64,000 bases of DNA from Leadbetterella sp964423865 (GCA_964423865.1 CAYRGN010000017.1:1-64000), one strand, 5' to 3'; numbered from the stretch's first letter, positions 25,787 through 35,447 are shown. Program-made: numbers and translations. Notes: a model not told the origin generated them from the letters alone.

Positions 25787-26621
25787 GCTGTTTGAGGTTG
25801 GTCTTATGTATCCTATTGGACACCAAGATACTCACTTCAAACAGAAAATAAAGCGGAATAGCCACTAAAATTTGACTAATCATATCCGGGGAGGGCGTAA
25901 TCACAGCCGCTACAATGAGGATGACCACAAAAGCGTGGCGACGGTACTCTTTCAGAAAATCGGGGGTTACTATGCCTATTTTGGTCAGCACCATGATTAC
26001 CACCGGCAGCTGGAACATCAGTCCGCACGCCAAAGTAAGAGTGGTCAAAATAGAAAGATAATTCTTGATATCGTAAATGTTCTCTATACTTTCCGCTACT
26101 TTAAAATCCACTAAAAAATGGACGGCAAAGGGCGTAACCACGTAATAACCAAACAAGACTCCGGAGAAGAAAAGCAGGGATATAATAAATACTGCCCCTC
26201 TGGCCGCCCTCTTTTCCGCCGTACGTAAGCCCGGTTTAATAAATCTCCATATTTCCCAGATCACATAAGGAAACGCAATCAGCAACCCAATGATGGCAGA
26301 AGACATGATAGCCAGCATAAACTGACCGGAAATCTCCCTGTTCTGAAGCGCGAATTTCAATTTCCAGTCACAAAGACTATCGATATGAAAAATGCGCCCT
26401 ATCTCACACATTTTGCGGTAAGTCCAGAAATCTTCCTTAGAAGGGCCCAATATAATATTTTCATAGACCCAACCTTGTAAAAACCAGGCCACTATCATAA
26501 AAACAAGTATAGCCACTATTGAGCGGATCAGGTGCCACCGGAGTTCTTCCAGGTGCTCCAGAAAAGTCATTTCCTTTTCTCCTTCTAATTCTTCTTCCAC
26601 GTGGGCTTGGTCTAAAGGCAT
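25767..26621 (-). CDS. tatC: Sec-independent protein translocase TatC
   Basis: 284 residues with six membrane helices. Conserved features are the N-terminal MTFLEHLEELRWHLI block and the GLRTAEKRAAR segment before helix 3, followed by FGYYVVTPFAV. TatC is the receptor for twin-arginine signal peptides. Length slightly exceeds the usual 240-260 because of an extended first periplasmic loop (about residues 45-95), common in Bacteroidota. tatA is not in the window. A Tat-type leader is present on the isomerase-like protein at 62726. Confidence 0.96.
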   Translation of the reverse strand: MPLDQAHVEEELEGEKEMTFLEHLEELRWHLIRSIVAILVFMIVAWFLQGWVYENIILGPSKEDFWTYRKMCEIGRIFHIDSLCDWKLKFALQNREISGQFMLAIMSSAIIGLLIAFPYVIWEIWRFIKPGLRTAEKRAARGAVFIISLLFFSGVLFGYYVVTPFAVHFLVDFKVAESIENIYDIKNYLSILTTLTLACGLMFQLPVVIMVLTKIGIVTPDFLKEYRRHAFVVILIVAAVITPSPDMISQILVAIPLYFLFEVSILVSNRIHKTNLKQLEDEHI

Positions 26622-26653
26622 AAATTTCTATCGGAAAGGGGCCATGCGGCCCA

Positions 26654-27940
26654 TTATTTAAACAACGGGAACCACTTCATCCATTCGTTGACTTCGGCTT
26701 TGGTGGTATTCAGCACTTTTTCATTGTCGTGATTCATCAGCACCCGGTCAATCAGCTCTACTACCCGCACGAAGTCTTTTTCCTCCAGTCCGCGGGTGGT
26801 CATGGCCGCTGCGCCTACCCGGATTCCCGAGGTGGTCATGGCCGGCGCATCATCAAACGGCACCATATTTTTGTTTACCGTGATATCGGCTTTGATCAGG
26901 GCGTTCTCTGCCAGTTTACCGTTCAGGCCTTTCGGGCGCAGGTCAATCAGCGCCAGGTGGTTATCTGTACCTCCACTGATCACTTTATATCCTTTTTCCA
27001 CGAAAGTATCCGCCATCACTTTGGCATTCTTCTGCACCTGTTTCACGTAGGCGCCGTAGCTGTCGGTCAGGGCCTCTCCGAAGGCCACCGCTTTGGCCGC
27101 GATAATATGCTCCAGCGGACCGCCCTGAATACCCGGGAATACCGCGGAATCCAGCAGAGACGACACGGTTCTCACCCTGCCCTTGGCCGTGGTGATACCA
27201 AACGGGTTTTCTAAATCATTCCGCATCATAATTACCCCGCCCCGGGTACCCCTCAGGGTCTTGTGGGTAGTGGTGGTCACAATGTGGCAATGATCAAACG
27301 GGTCGGCCAGAAGCCCTTTGGCGATCAGACCCGCCGGGTGACTGATATCGGCCAGAAGAATAGCGCCTACCTTGTCGGCAATATTCCGCAGGCGGGGATA
27401 ATCCCAGTCGCGCGAGTACGCCGATGCCCCACAGATAATCAGCTTAGGTTTCTCCGCCAGTGCGGTTTCTTCTACCTTATCCCAGTTGATAAGGCCAGTG
27501 GCTTCTTCTACCCCATAAAAACAGGGCTGAAAATATTTACCTGAAATATTCACCGGTGAACCGTGGGTCAGGTGTCCGCCGTGGGAAAGGTCAAAACCCA
27601 GGATCTTATCGCCCGGTTTCAGGCAAGCCAGGAATACAGCCGTATTGGCCTGGGCACCCGAATGGGGCTGTACATTGGCCCAGGTAAGGTTAAACAACTC
27701 CTTCAACCGGTCAATAGCCAGCTGCTCTATTTCATCCACCACTTCGCACCCGCCGTAATACCGCTTTCCGGGAAGCCCTTCTGCGTATTTATTGGTCAAA
27801 ACACTGCCGGCGGCGGCCATCACCTGCTCGGAAACAAAGTTCTCGGAGGCAATCAGTTCAATACCGTGAAGCTGTCTTTCATGCTCTTTCTGAATAAGAT
27901 CAAAAATGCGGCTGTCTGCGTAATTGTTCATAAAACTCAA
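26654..27940 (-). CDS. glyA: Serine hydroxymethyltransferase
   Basis: 428 residues, full length. PLP-dependent interconversion of serine and glycine with tetrahydrofolate. The PLP lysine is Lys227 in TTTTHKTLRGTRGG, and the N-terminal ELIASENFVS and SGAQANTAVF motifs are intact. It is upstream of tatC with a 32-base gap on the same strand. A TAAATTTG -7 element precedes it. Confidence 0.98.
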   Translation of the reverse strand: MSFMNNYADSRIFDLIQKEHERQLHGIELIASENFVSEQVMAAAGSVLTNKYAEGLPGKRYYGGCEVVDEIEQLAIDRLKELFNLTWANVQPHSGAQANTAVFLACLKPGDKILGFDLSHGGHLTHGSPVNISGKYFQPCFYGVEEATGLINWDKVEETALAEKPKLIICGASAYSRDWDYPRLRNIADKVGAILLADISHPAGLIAKGLLADPFDHCHIVTTTTHKTLRGTRGGVIMMRNDLENPFGITTAKGRVRTVSSLLDSAVFPGIQGGPLEHIIAAKAVAFGEALTDSYGAYVKQVQKNAKVMADTFVEKGYKVISGGTDNHLALIDLRPKGLNGKLAENALIKADITVNKNMVPFDDAPAMTTSGIRVGAAAMTTRGLEEKDFVRVVELIDRVLMNHDNEKVLNTTKAEVNEWMKWFPLFK

Positions 27941-27962
27941 GGAGGTTTGTTTAAATCCGCGA

Positions 27963-27970
27963 CAAATTTA
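27963..27970 (-). promoter_or_regulatory. Predicted -7 promoter element of glyA
   Basis: Minus strand TAAATTTG, 22 bases before the glyA ATG. A -33 element is not obvious. Confidence 0.4.
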
Positions 27971-28058
27971 AGGGTTCTTTTGGTAGAATCAGAAAAATTG
28001 AGAATTAAAGTCTTTTTTGATACCGTTTTTAAGGAAGATAGGAAAAGTACTTTCTTGT

Positions 28059-28619
28059 TTACAGGCCCCTGTCTACTTGTATCCCGTATTTGTCCAAAAG
28101 GCCGGCCAGGCCAGACTGTGCGAATTTCGCTTTCTTTACCCTATTTCGTTCCGGATCAATGGAAAAACCGGTGGCTGTACGCAGATCAGCTTTTTCGAGG
28201 ATGGTGTTGTCAAAAATAGCATTAGGGAGCTGGCAGCGGTCAAAGTGGGCTTCGGTCAAATCGCATTCCCCGAAATCTGTTCCTTCCATCTGGCACTGCA
28301 TAAACCGGATTTTCTTTAACCTCAGACGGAAGAAAGAAGCGTGATTCAGCTGGCAGGAGGAAAATGAGACGGAAAACCCAAAAGCATTGGCCGTATCAAA
28401 ACGCAAACCCAGCAGCTTACACTCAGAAAAAACCACGTCCTGAAAGGCAGACCGGTCTACCCTGGCCATACTCAGGTTGCACCCGGAAAAGGTACAATCT
28501 ATAAATTTAAAATCAGAGAGATTGGCTTCAGAGAAGTCACAGTTTTTAAAAGTACAGTTTTCGTACTCTCCTTTTGTAAGGGTTTGAACATGATCAAAGG
28601 TCTCCGAATCGATATACAT
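28059..28619 (-). CDS. Pentapeptide-repeat protein
   Basis: About 186 residues from the ATG at 28619 (MYIDSETFDHV). Tandem A(D/N)LXX-like pentapeptides run through about 20-160 (ENCTFKNCDFSEANLSDFKFIDC and similar), predicting a right-handed quadrilateral beta-helix. The C-terminus ends in a short non-repeat tail. Function of these proteins varies (for example gyrase protection by Qnr-type members) and cannot be assigned. An in-frame ATG at 28649 exists, but a TACCTTTG -7 element lies at 28635-28628, so transcription probably begins just before 28619 and the shorter start is preferred. Confidence 0.88.
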   Translation of the reverse strand: MYIDSETFDHVQTLTKGEYENCTFKNCDFSEANLSDFKFIDCTFSGCNLSMARVDRSAFQDVVFSECKLLGLRFDTANAFGFSVSFSSCQLNHASFFRLRLKKIRFMQCQMEGTDFGECDLTEAHFDRCQLPNAIFDNTILEKADLRTATGFSIDPERNRVKKAKFAQSGLAGLLDKYGIQVDRGL

Positions 28620-28626
28620 AGCACTT

Positions 28627-28666
28627 GCAAAGGTAGCGAAATCCTGCACTTTTTTCTTACCTTTGC
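28627..28666. promoter_or_regulatory. Divergent promoter pair with 9-bp inverted repeat
   Basis: GCAAAGGTA (28627-28635) and TACCTTTGC (28658-28666) are perfect inverses. Each contains a TAccTTTG -7 element: the minus-strand one faces the pentapeptide gene, the plus-strand one faces the region before the MFS gene. Confidence 0.6.
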
Positions 28667-28686
28667 CCTATCAAAAAGCTAGTTCG

Positions 28687-28731
28687 ATGAAAATACAATT
28701 TCGGTTCTCCGCTTACAGAGACAGGGCTTAA
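28687..28731 (+). CDS. Possible 14-residue leader peptide upstream of the MFS gene
   Basis: ATG at 28687 opens MKIQFRFSAYRDRA followed by TAA, 22 bases downstream of the plus-strand -7 element. A hairpin (TTTCAC at about 28745 with GTGAAA at about 28757) lies between it and the MFS start at 28804. Length and position resemble attenuator leader peptides, but it could be chance. Confidence 0.3.
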   Translation: MKIQFRFSAYRDRA

Positions 28732-28803
28732 CTACCCCTCGCCTTTCACCGATTTTGTGAAATTTTTCTTCACCTTTACCGTCGCGGAATAAAACATACT
28801 TTC

Positions 28804-30009
28804 ATGAAAAACTGGAAACGTGTCTTTGCCATACTGTGGACAGGACAATTCATCTCCATCATTACCACCAGCCTGGTAAACTTCGCCGTCATGCTCTGGT
28901 TGAGTATTGAGTACGATTCGGCCGTAGTGCTGGCTAACTCGGCCATTGCCGGCTTTTTGCCCCAGGCTATCCTCGGCCTCTTTTCAGGAGTATTCGTTGA
29001 CCGCTGGAACCGTAAGCTGACCATGATTCTGGCCGACGGATTCATTGCCCTCTGTACCCTGGGCATTTCCATGCTTTTTTACTTTGGAGAACCCCATGTA
29101 ATCCTGATCTATGCATTGCTGGCATTCCGGTCAGCCGGATCAGCCTTTCACATGCCCGCCATGCAGGCCTCCATTCCTTTGCTGGCCCCTGAAGATCAAC
29201 TGCTCCGGATTTCCGGCATCAACCAGACCATCCAGTCTATATCCATGATCGGAGGTCCGGCCCTGGGCGCGCTGGCCATTACCTACCTGAATATCGAACA
29301 TGTACTTTTATTTGATGTTTTCGGGGCAGTAGTAGCCATCACATCGCTTTTGTTTATCCATATTCCGGATCCTGAAAACTCGGATACCGCCGCAGAAAGC
29401 GTACTTCTCCAGATCAGGGTGGGGATAAAGGCCGTGGTTTCCAAATCGGGCATGGGGCTGCTCTTCCTGTTTTCCATCCTGGTGACATTTTTTATCATGC
29501 CTATCGCCATCCTGTTTCCCCTGATGACACTTCGGCACTTTGAAGGCGGAAAGTTTGAGGTAAGTGTAATCGAGGTAATCTGGGGAGTGGGCATGCTGGT
29601 CGGCGGGAGTATCCTGGGCATATCCAATACGAAGATAAACAAGGTAATTCTGGTCAACTGCACCTACATGGCTTTAGGGCTTGCCCTGGCGGTTTCGGGC
29701 CTGTTGCCCTCCTCCCAGTTCATTCTCTTTGTAGTTTTAACCGGGATCGGCGGCATGGCGTCTTCCATTTACTATGCCAGCTTCAATACGGTCATCCAGG
29801 AAAAGATAGAGCCGGAAGTACTGGGTAGGGTCTTTGCCATGTTCGGTAGCATTTCCCTGTTTCCCTCCCTATTGGGCCTTCTGGGGATCGGAATTTTTGC
29901 CGACTACCTGGGCATCAACCTGACGTTTGTGCTGCTGGGAAGCGCAATAGCGCTTCTGGGTATCATTTCCTTTTTTATTCCGAAGATGATGGCAATTGAC
30001 CGCGAATAA
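28804..30009 (+). CDS. MFS transporter (EntS/MFS_3-like)
   Basis: 401 residues, about 12 membrane helices. The conserved loop after helix 2 (FVDRWNRKLTMILAD) and the central segment (PGxxR-type region near 215) match the major facilitator family subgroup MFS_3, which includes siderophore and drug exporters. The substrate is unknown. Upstream are a possible leader peptide and hairpin; downstream it converges on the DUF5686 gene. Conserved residues look intact. Confidence 0.88.
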   Translation: MKNWKRVFAILWTGQFISIITTSLVNFAVMLWLSIEYDSAVVLANSAIAGFLPQAILGLFSGVFVDRWNRKLTMILADGFIALCTLGISMLFYFGEPHVILIYALLAFRSAGSAFHMPAMQASIPLLAPEDQLLRISGINQTIQSISMIGGPALGALAITYLNIEHVLLFDVFGAVVAITSLLFIHIPDPENSDTAAESVLLQIRVGIKAVVSKSGMGLLFLFSILVTFFIMPIAILFPLMTLRHFEGGKFEVSVIEVIWGVGMLVGGSILGISNTKINKVILVNCTYMALGLALAVSGLLPSSQFILFVVLTGIGGMASSIYYASFNTVIQEKIEPEVLGRVFAMFGSISLFPSLLGLLGIGIFADYLGINLTFVLLGSAIALLGIISFFIPKMMAIDRE

Positions 30010-30078
30010 TTTTCACAACGTGTGTAAAATTATGCCCATAATAATGCCTTCAATCATGGCACCACTTCGTGGTTAGGG

Positions 30079-32562
30079 CTAAAAATCCATGTCGGCCCGT
30101 ACGCGGATGCCCACACCCGTTATCCCCGGATGATCGAGGTAAGTGAAGCGCTTTACGACGTCTACCCGAAACAATTTAAGTATATTTCCTATCCCTAGGC
30201 TACCCTCCATATAGGGCTTTCCTGAAAACGTAAACATGGAAGGCTCCCCGTCACGACCGGTAGGAAATTCGAACACCTCCCGGCCGGGGCGGTTTTCTTT
30301 CCGGAGACCTCCGTACAGGATTTTGAAAGTTGCGTATTCCCGGAGTTTCAGCCTCGACAACACGGGTACCTTGTTCAAGATCGTGCCGTTAAAGTTATGT
30401 TCCAGGCGCGCCGCCACGAAGCGGTCAGCCACAAACTCCATAAAATTCATCATATTGTAGGAGGTTTGCTGGAAAGTATAGGTCTGATTACCCCGCATGA
30501 TGTCGAGCAAGGGGAAGGGGAGATTTTCCCCAAAAGTACCCCCAACCTCCCACGTACTTTCCAGGTAGCCTAAAGGAGAAAGCAAGAAGCGCTTATCGAT
30601 ATTCAGGCTCAGTTTCCGGTAAGAGTACGTACTGCCATAGAAGCCCGGAATGCTCCAGGTACCCCGTACCGTAAATACCGGGTACTGGGTGGTGAGGGAA
30701 GAACGCAGGGTCTTGCCCTGGTAAAACCGTTCGTGAGGCGCATAACGAAACTCTCCCTTGATTTCGGAGGTGGTGAAATCGCGTATTTCCATACCCTCTT
30801 TCCTGTAAATCAAAGTGCCGGCCGGGTTTTGAACAGTATGTTCAAATCCGAGACGATACGACAAGCGGTTCTCAAATTCCTGAACATAGTGCAGGGTAAA
30901 CCGTTTGTAATACACCCATTTGCCGATTTCTCCCCGCGGAATATTCAGGAGGAAGTTGTGATCGGCCGTATAACGAAGGTTATTCCCCGGAATCTCGATG
31001 TCGCTCCGGTAGGCGGCGGTAATGTTTTTCATTGGAAAGACATACTTGTTCTTCCCGCTAAATGACCAGGTCAGGGCCGCATTATATTTCCATCGGCCGT
31101 CTTCAAAACCATAGGCGCCAAACCCTTCCAGGAAAATACGGTTGCTAAAAACCGGCAGGGTTCTTCCACCCAGGCGAAGCCGCAACCCTTCCAGCTGGTT
31201 ATGCCCCACAAAGGTACCGACCGGTCCTGCCTCTATATATTTTCCCGCATTAAAATACCCGTAGGCCGCCAATCCGATCAGGTTGGAAATCGTTCTGAAA
31301 CGCCGGGTATCTTTGAGGCTGTCGAGCATAAAGTAGATTCTATCATCGTATACTGAATGCTGCTCCCCCATTGGGTTGGCAGTCTCTTTTTGTACAGCCG
31401 GGGTTCCGGTATCCGCAGGGGGTGTTTTCCTGTAATCGTAATACGTGACCAGCCTTTCCGTAAGCACCGACTCCCGGGCATTGGGCAGTACGGAGAATTC
31501 CATGGCCACATTACTAACGCCAAGGGTATATCGATTGTCACTGTTCCGTTTAAACCGCTGGGTAATTTCCAGGTTCCTGGCCCAGTTCAGGTTAATGCCC
31601 TTCCCGATCCGCAGGTTAATTTCGGTTACGGCATAGGTATCCAGATCTACTTTCATATCTCCCCAAAAGAGGAAATCCGTAGAGTTCCGGGGCGTAAACA
31701 ACAGTTTCACCAGGCGGCTTCCGCTCACTTCCAGGGTATCCAGGATATCGTACATATAAAATGCCGGGGCCAGGTCAGCAATAGGACTCACAAACTGGTT
31801 CGTGATCAGCATCATGCTGTTCTCGTAGATGTCAAAGGGCTGATAGGCGTGTTCGATATACATTTTAATGCCTTCGTTATCGAACAGATTTTCATCCAGG
31901 GTAACCGTCTTTTCTTCGAGGCGTGTCCTGTGCATGGAGGCAGGTATGCCCGTAGCCGTATCCGGTATGCCCGAATATTCATTGACCAGTTCCTGGATAT
32001 ACAAAGGAAGGAAAACTTTCCCTTCTACCCTGGTGGAATCAAAGTTCTGCTCCAGTGCGGGAAACAGACGCACCACCGGGTTTCTCCGTAACCTTTCCCT
32101 TTGGTTCACCAGACCTATTCTTACCTTCTCGTGTTCTTTGTAATAGGCGTACCCGGGATTACGGTTGAGGACTTTATTCGCGATTACCTCCCGGATAAGT
32201 TCCACCGCCGGATTGCCCTTGTTCCTGTACTTTCGCTTGGTGATTTTTACTTCCTGCAAATGAGTGAAGGCCTCCTGCATACGCACTTCCAACCTCTCCC
32301 CCACTTCCTCCGTATTGAAAATCAAGGTACTGTAACCTACCATGGTAATTCTTAAGGTACTTGCCCCCGGACCAACGCGGGCCACAAAAACCCCATCCCT
32401 ATCGGTTTGGCCCAAGGCGGCGCTGGTCCAGATCACTGCACCCGTAAGAGGCTGGCCCGTCGTAGAATCACGTACGGCAATCCTTATCGTTCGGTCCTGA
32501 GCCCCGGCGTTTTGGCAAAGCAGGAAACCCAGCAGGAAAATTATGTATCCATAGCTCCTCAC
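30079..32562 (-). CDS. DUF5686 and carboxypeptidase-regulatory-like domain outer-membrane protein
   Basis: 827 residues. A signal peptide (about 1-21) is followed by an N-terminal carboxypeptidase-regulatory-like Ig domain (about 25-105, RIAVRDSTTGQPLTGAVIWTS) and the long DUF5686 region (about 115-827) rich in beta strands alternating with aromatic residues, ending in a strand with terminal Phe (RVRADMDF), as expected for an outer-membrane barrel. Function unknown; widespread in Bacteroidota. It begins 14 bases after mtgA, same strand, suggesting a shared unit. Confidence 0.85.
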   Translation of the reverse strand: MRSYGYIIFLLGFLLCQNAGAQDRTIRIAVRDSTTGQPLTGAVIWTSAALGQTDRDGVFVARVGPGASTLRITMVGYSTLIFNTEEVGERLEVRMQEAFTHLQEVKITKRKYRNKGNPAVELIREVIANKVLNRNPGYAYYKEHEKVRIGLVNQRERLRRNPVVRLFPALEQNFDSTRVEGKVFLPLYIQELVNEYSGIPDTATGIPASMHRTRLEEKTVTLDENLFDNEGIKMYIEHAYQPFDIYENSMMLITNQFVSPIADLAPAFYMYDILDTLEVSGSRLVKLLFTPRNSTDFLFWGDMKVDLDTYAVTEINLRIGKGINLNWARNLEITQRFKRNSDNRYTLGVSNVAMEFSVLPNARESVLTERLVTYYDYRKTPPADTGTPAVQKETANPMGEQHSVYDDRIYFMLDSLKDTRRFRTISNLIGLAAYGYFNAGKYIEAGPVGTFVGHNQLEGLRLRLGGRTLPVFSNRIFLEGFGAYGFEDGRWKYNAALTWSFSGKNKYVFPMKNITAAYRSDIEIPGNNLRYTADHNFLLNIPRGEIGKWVYYKRFTLHYVQEFENRLSYRLGFEHTVQNPAGTLIYRKEGMEIRDFTTSEIKGEFRYAPHERFYQGKTLRSSLTTQYPVFTVRGTWSIPGFYGSTYSYRKLSLNIDKRFLLSPLGYLESTWEVGGTFGENLPFPLLDIMRGNQTYTFQQTSYNMMNFMEFVADRFVAARLEHNFNGTILNKVPVLSRLKLREYATFKILYGGLRKENRPGREVFEFPTGRDGEPSMFTFSGKPYMEGSLGIGNILKLFRVDVVKRFTYLDHPGITGVGIRVRADMDF

Positions 32563-32576
32563 ACCTTTTGAATTAT

Positions 32577-33302
32577 TTAAAACCTGCGGAGGTCAGCAAT
32601 ATATTTTTGTCCACCGAGGGCCTGCATATATTTCTGAATAACGGCGGTACGGCGGGTCACGTAAGGTCCTGGCCGGGCGGCTGACCATTTGTTCGGACTG
32701 GGCAAGACCGCGGCCAGGCGGGCAGCCTCCGCCCGGGCCAGTTTCGCGGCCGGTTTTTTAAAAATACGCTGGGAAGCGGCTTCCGCGCCAAAGGTATTTT
32801 TCCCCATCTCAGCCACATTAACATACACCTCCAGTATACGCTGTTTCCCCCAGATCAGCTCAATCAGCCCGGTAAAATAAAATTCAAGGGCCTTCCGGAA
32901 ATAACTCCGTCCCTGCCACAAAAACACATTCTTGGCCACCTGTTGGCTGATGGTACTGGCGCCCCGCACTTTTTTCCCTTTCTGGTTATTGGTATAGGCC
33001 CTTTGAAGCGCTTTGAAATCGAAGCCCCAATGGTGGGGAAAATTCTGGTCTTCCGCCGCTACGGCCGCCAGGTGCATTTCCCGGGAAACCTTGTGGTAAG
33101 GACGCCACTGATAATGGATTTGGGCATCTTCTCCCTCTAAAAGTGACTTGACCTTCCGATCTATCATGGTCATGGTAAAAGGAACAGGGAGAAATTTAAG
33201 AAGAATTACTCCACCTATGGACAAGGCAAAGAAATAGAAAACGAATTTCAGGAATAATCGCTTTAACGAGCTCAGAAGCGATTTTTTCTTCTTGGCGGCC
33301 AT
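32577..33302 (-). CDS. mtgA: Monofunctional biosynthetic peptidoglycan transglycosylase
   Basis: 241 residues: one N-terminal membrane helix (about 17-38) and a GT51 domain. The catalytic glutamate is Glu84 in AAEDQNFPHHWG, followed by the STISQQVAKNVFLW motif and the RILEVYVNVAEMG segment. It polymerises glycan strands from lipid II without a transpeptidase domain. The sufB gene lies upstream on the same strand across a repeat-containing gap of about 160 bases. Confidence 0.95.
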   Translation of the reverse strand: MAAKKKKSLLSSLKRLFLKFVFYFFALSIGGVILLKFLPVPFTMTMIDRKVKSLLEGEDAQIHYQWRPYHKVSREMHLAAVAAEDQNFPHHWGFDFKALQRAYTNNQKGKKVRGASTISQQVAKNVFLWQGRSYFRKALEFYFTGLIELIWGKQRILEVYVNVAEMGKNTFGAEAASQRIFKKPAAKLARAEAARLAAVLPSPNKWSAARPGPYVTRRTAVIQKYMQALGGQKYIADLRRF

Positions 33303-33462
33303 ATCTGTGTTTACTCTTTCTATAAAATAGCCCTGAACAATGAGTTTCAGCCCCGCATCTTACTGGCACACGCCCCCCGAAGGGAGCGCGCTCCTGATAA
33401 ATACAGGCTCAAAACACATTGTTCAAGGCTCAAAGCTCGTTACTTCCCAAACAGGGAACGCC

Positions 33463-34914
33463 TTACCCTACCGATCCTTCCAGGGATACGGCCAGCAGTT
33501 TCTGGGCTTCTACCGCGAATTCCATAGGAAGCTGATTCAGTACCTCCTTGGCGTACCCGTTAATAATCAGGGCCACAGCGGTTTCTGTATCCATACCTCT
33601 CTGGTTGCAATAGAAAAGCTGATCTTCCCCGATTTTCGAGGTTGTGGCTTCATGCTCCACGTTTGCAGTGGGGTTATTGCATTCAATATACGGGAACGTA
33701 TGCGCCCCGCAACGGTCACCCAGCAACATGGAGTCGCACTGGGAGAAGTTCCGGGCGTTATCGGCCCGCTTGGAAATTTCTACCAGTCCGCGGTAAGAAT
33801 TCTGGCTTCTTCCCGCGGATATTCCTTTGGAAACAATACGGCTACGGGTATTTTTGCCGATATGGATCATCTTGGTGCCCGTGTCTGCCTGCTGGAAGTT
33901 ATTGGTCACCGCCACGGAATAAAATTCACCGATGGAGTTGTCTCCTTTTAAGATCACCGAAGGATATTTCCAGGTAACCGCTGAACCTGTCTCTACCTGG
34001 GTCCAGGAGATTTTGGAATTATTTCCAAAACACAACCCTCTTTTGGTTACGAAGTTAAATACCCCTCCTTTCCCGTCTTTATCGCCCGGGTACCAGTTCT
34101 GTACCGTTGAATACTTCACTTCGGCGTTCTCGTGGGCGAATATTTCCACCACGGCTGCGTGAAGCTGGTTTTCATCCCGACTGGGGGCCGTACAACCTTC
34201 CAGGTAACTTACATAAGAACTTTCATCGGCAATGATGAGGGTACGTTCGAACTGCCCTGTACCCGCCGCATTGATCCGGAAGTAAGTAGAAAGCTCCATC
34301 GGGCATCTTACCCCTTTGGGAATGTAACAGAAAGATCCGTCAGAGAAAACGGCGGAGTTAAGCGCCGCGTAGAAATTATCTTTCACGGGTACCACAGACC
34401 CCAGGTACTTTTTCACCAGCTCGGGGTGTTCCTGGATGGCTTCTGAAATGGAGCAGAAAATAATTCCTTTTTCCATCAATTCTGCACGGAAAGTAGTGGC
34501 TACGGATACCGAATCAATGACGGCATCTACCGCCACGCCGGAAATACGTTTTTGCTCACTCAGGGAAATCCCCAGCTTTTCAAAGGTTTTCCTTAATTCA
34601 GGATCTACCTCGTCCAGGCTGTTCAGTTTTTTCTGCTGTTTGGGTGCGGAATAATACTTGATTCCCTGAAAATCCGGTTTTTCATACGTCACGTTCGGCC
34701 AGGCAGGTTCGGTCATTTTTAACCATTCCTGGTAGGCTTTCAGCCTCCATTCCAGCATCCACTCCGGCTCATTTTTTTTGGCCGAAATAAAACGGACGAT
34801 GTCTTCACTCAGTCCCGGAGGCGCTTCATCGGCCTCGATATCGGTATAAAACCCGTACTTATATTCCGAGGAGGTAATTTCCTCCAGTATATCTGTATCT
34901 TTACTCATAAACAC
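33463..34914 (-). CDS. sufB: Fe-S cluster assembly protein SufB
   Basis: 483 residues, full length, with the SufB core (about 100-470) including the segments FCYIPKGVRCPMELSTYFRI, EGCTAPSRDENQLHAAVVEI and the C-terminal HEATTSKIGEDQLFYCNQRG typical of SufB rather than SufD. SufB is the scaffold subunit of the SufBCD complex. In many relatives sufC, sufD and sufS follow directly; here mtgA does, so sufB seems detached from its partners. A TACCTTTG -7 element lies just upstream. Confidence 0.95.
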   Translation of the reverse strand: MFMSKDTDILEEITSSEYKYGFYTDIEADEAPPGLSEDIVRFISAKKNEPEWMLEWRLKAYQEWLKMTEPAWPNVTYEKPDFQGIKYYSAPKQQKKLNSLDEVDPELRKTFEKLGISLSEQKRISGVAVDAVIDSVSVATTFRAELMEKGIIFCSISEAIQEHPELVKKYLGSVVPVKDNFYAALNSAVFSDGSFCYIPKGVRCPMELSTYFRINAAGTGQFERTLIIADESSYVSYLEGCTAPSRDENQLHAAVVEIFAHENAEVKYSTVQNWYPGDKDGKGGVFNFVTKRGLCFGNNSKISWTQVETGSAVTWKYPSVILKGDNSIGEFYSVAVTNNFQQADTGTKMIHIGKNTRSRIVSKGISAGRSQNSYRGLVEISKRADNARNFSQCDSMLLGDRCGAHTFPYIECNNPTANVEHEATTSKIGEDQLFYCNQRGMDTETAVALIINGYAKEVLNQLPMEFAVEAQKLLAVSLEGSVG

Positions 34915-34938
34915 ATTTCTTTACAATATTCTAACACA

Positions 34939-34946
34939 CAAAGGTA
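34939..34946 (-). promoter_or_regulatory. Predicted -7 promoter element of sufB
   Basis: Minus strand TACCTTTG, 24 bases before the sufB ATG, between the upstream lipoprotein gene and sufB. Suggests sufB is not dependent on readthrough. Confidence 0.45.
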
Positions 34947-34973
34947 CGAATATGTTTCGGAGAATGGAAAAAC

Positions 34974-35447
34974 TTACTCGGTTACTACCCCAAAACGTAA
35001 TTCTACTTCATATACCCCGAGAGAACCGTAGGTTACATTGCGTGCCACTCCGGAGAAAGTCGAGTTTTTGACCTCCTTCAGCTCCATAGTCAGGTTTTCA
35101 AAGGCAATACCCGCCATACTGAAATTGGCCAGTTTGATCTCTCCCCCATTTTCCGATAGCACCCAGGTGGAAGATATATCTTCCTCATCCACACATTTGG
35201 TGCCGGTATCTTCCAGGGTATATCTTCCGTCTGCGTAGAGCGTCAGGGTATTATCCGCCCAGCAAGGGTATAGTCCCATAAGAGGGAGCGAGGCCCCCTC
35301 GGTGTCGCGGGCTTCCGCAAAGCTCAGCTTCCATTTTTTAGATTCCGTTCCCGCCAGCATTTCCATGGGCGTCCCTTCCGGCTCATCGTCTTTACCACAA
35401 GCCCAGGCCATCAGGCCCAATACGAATACGAATAGGATTTTTTTCAT
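34974..35447 (-). CDS. Small lipoprotein, lipocalin-like (unknown function)
   Basis: 157 residues. Lipoprotein signal with Cys17 in MAWAC, then an acidic spacer. The mature part has alternating beta-strand patterns, including a KWKLS segment after a short loop and a WVLSENGGEIKL strand, resembling small lipocalin-like proteins of Bacteroidota. Two cysteines (in YPCWADN and KCVDEE) might form a disulfide. No specific family is recognised. Located between lpxB and sufB, same strand, but repeat-filled on the lpxB side. Confidence 0.65.
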   Translation of the reverse strand: MKKILFVFVLGLMAWACGKDDEPEGTPMEMLAGTESKKWKLSFAEARDTEGASLPLMGLYPCWADNTLTLYADGRYTLEDTGTKCVDEEDISSTWVLSENGGEIKLANFSMAGIAFENLTMELKEVKNSTFSGVARNVTYGSLGVYEVELRFGVVTE

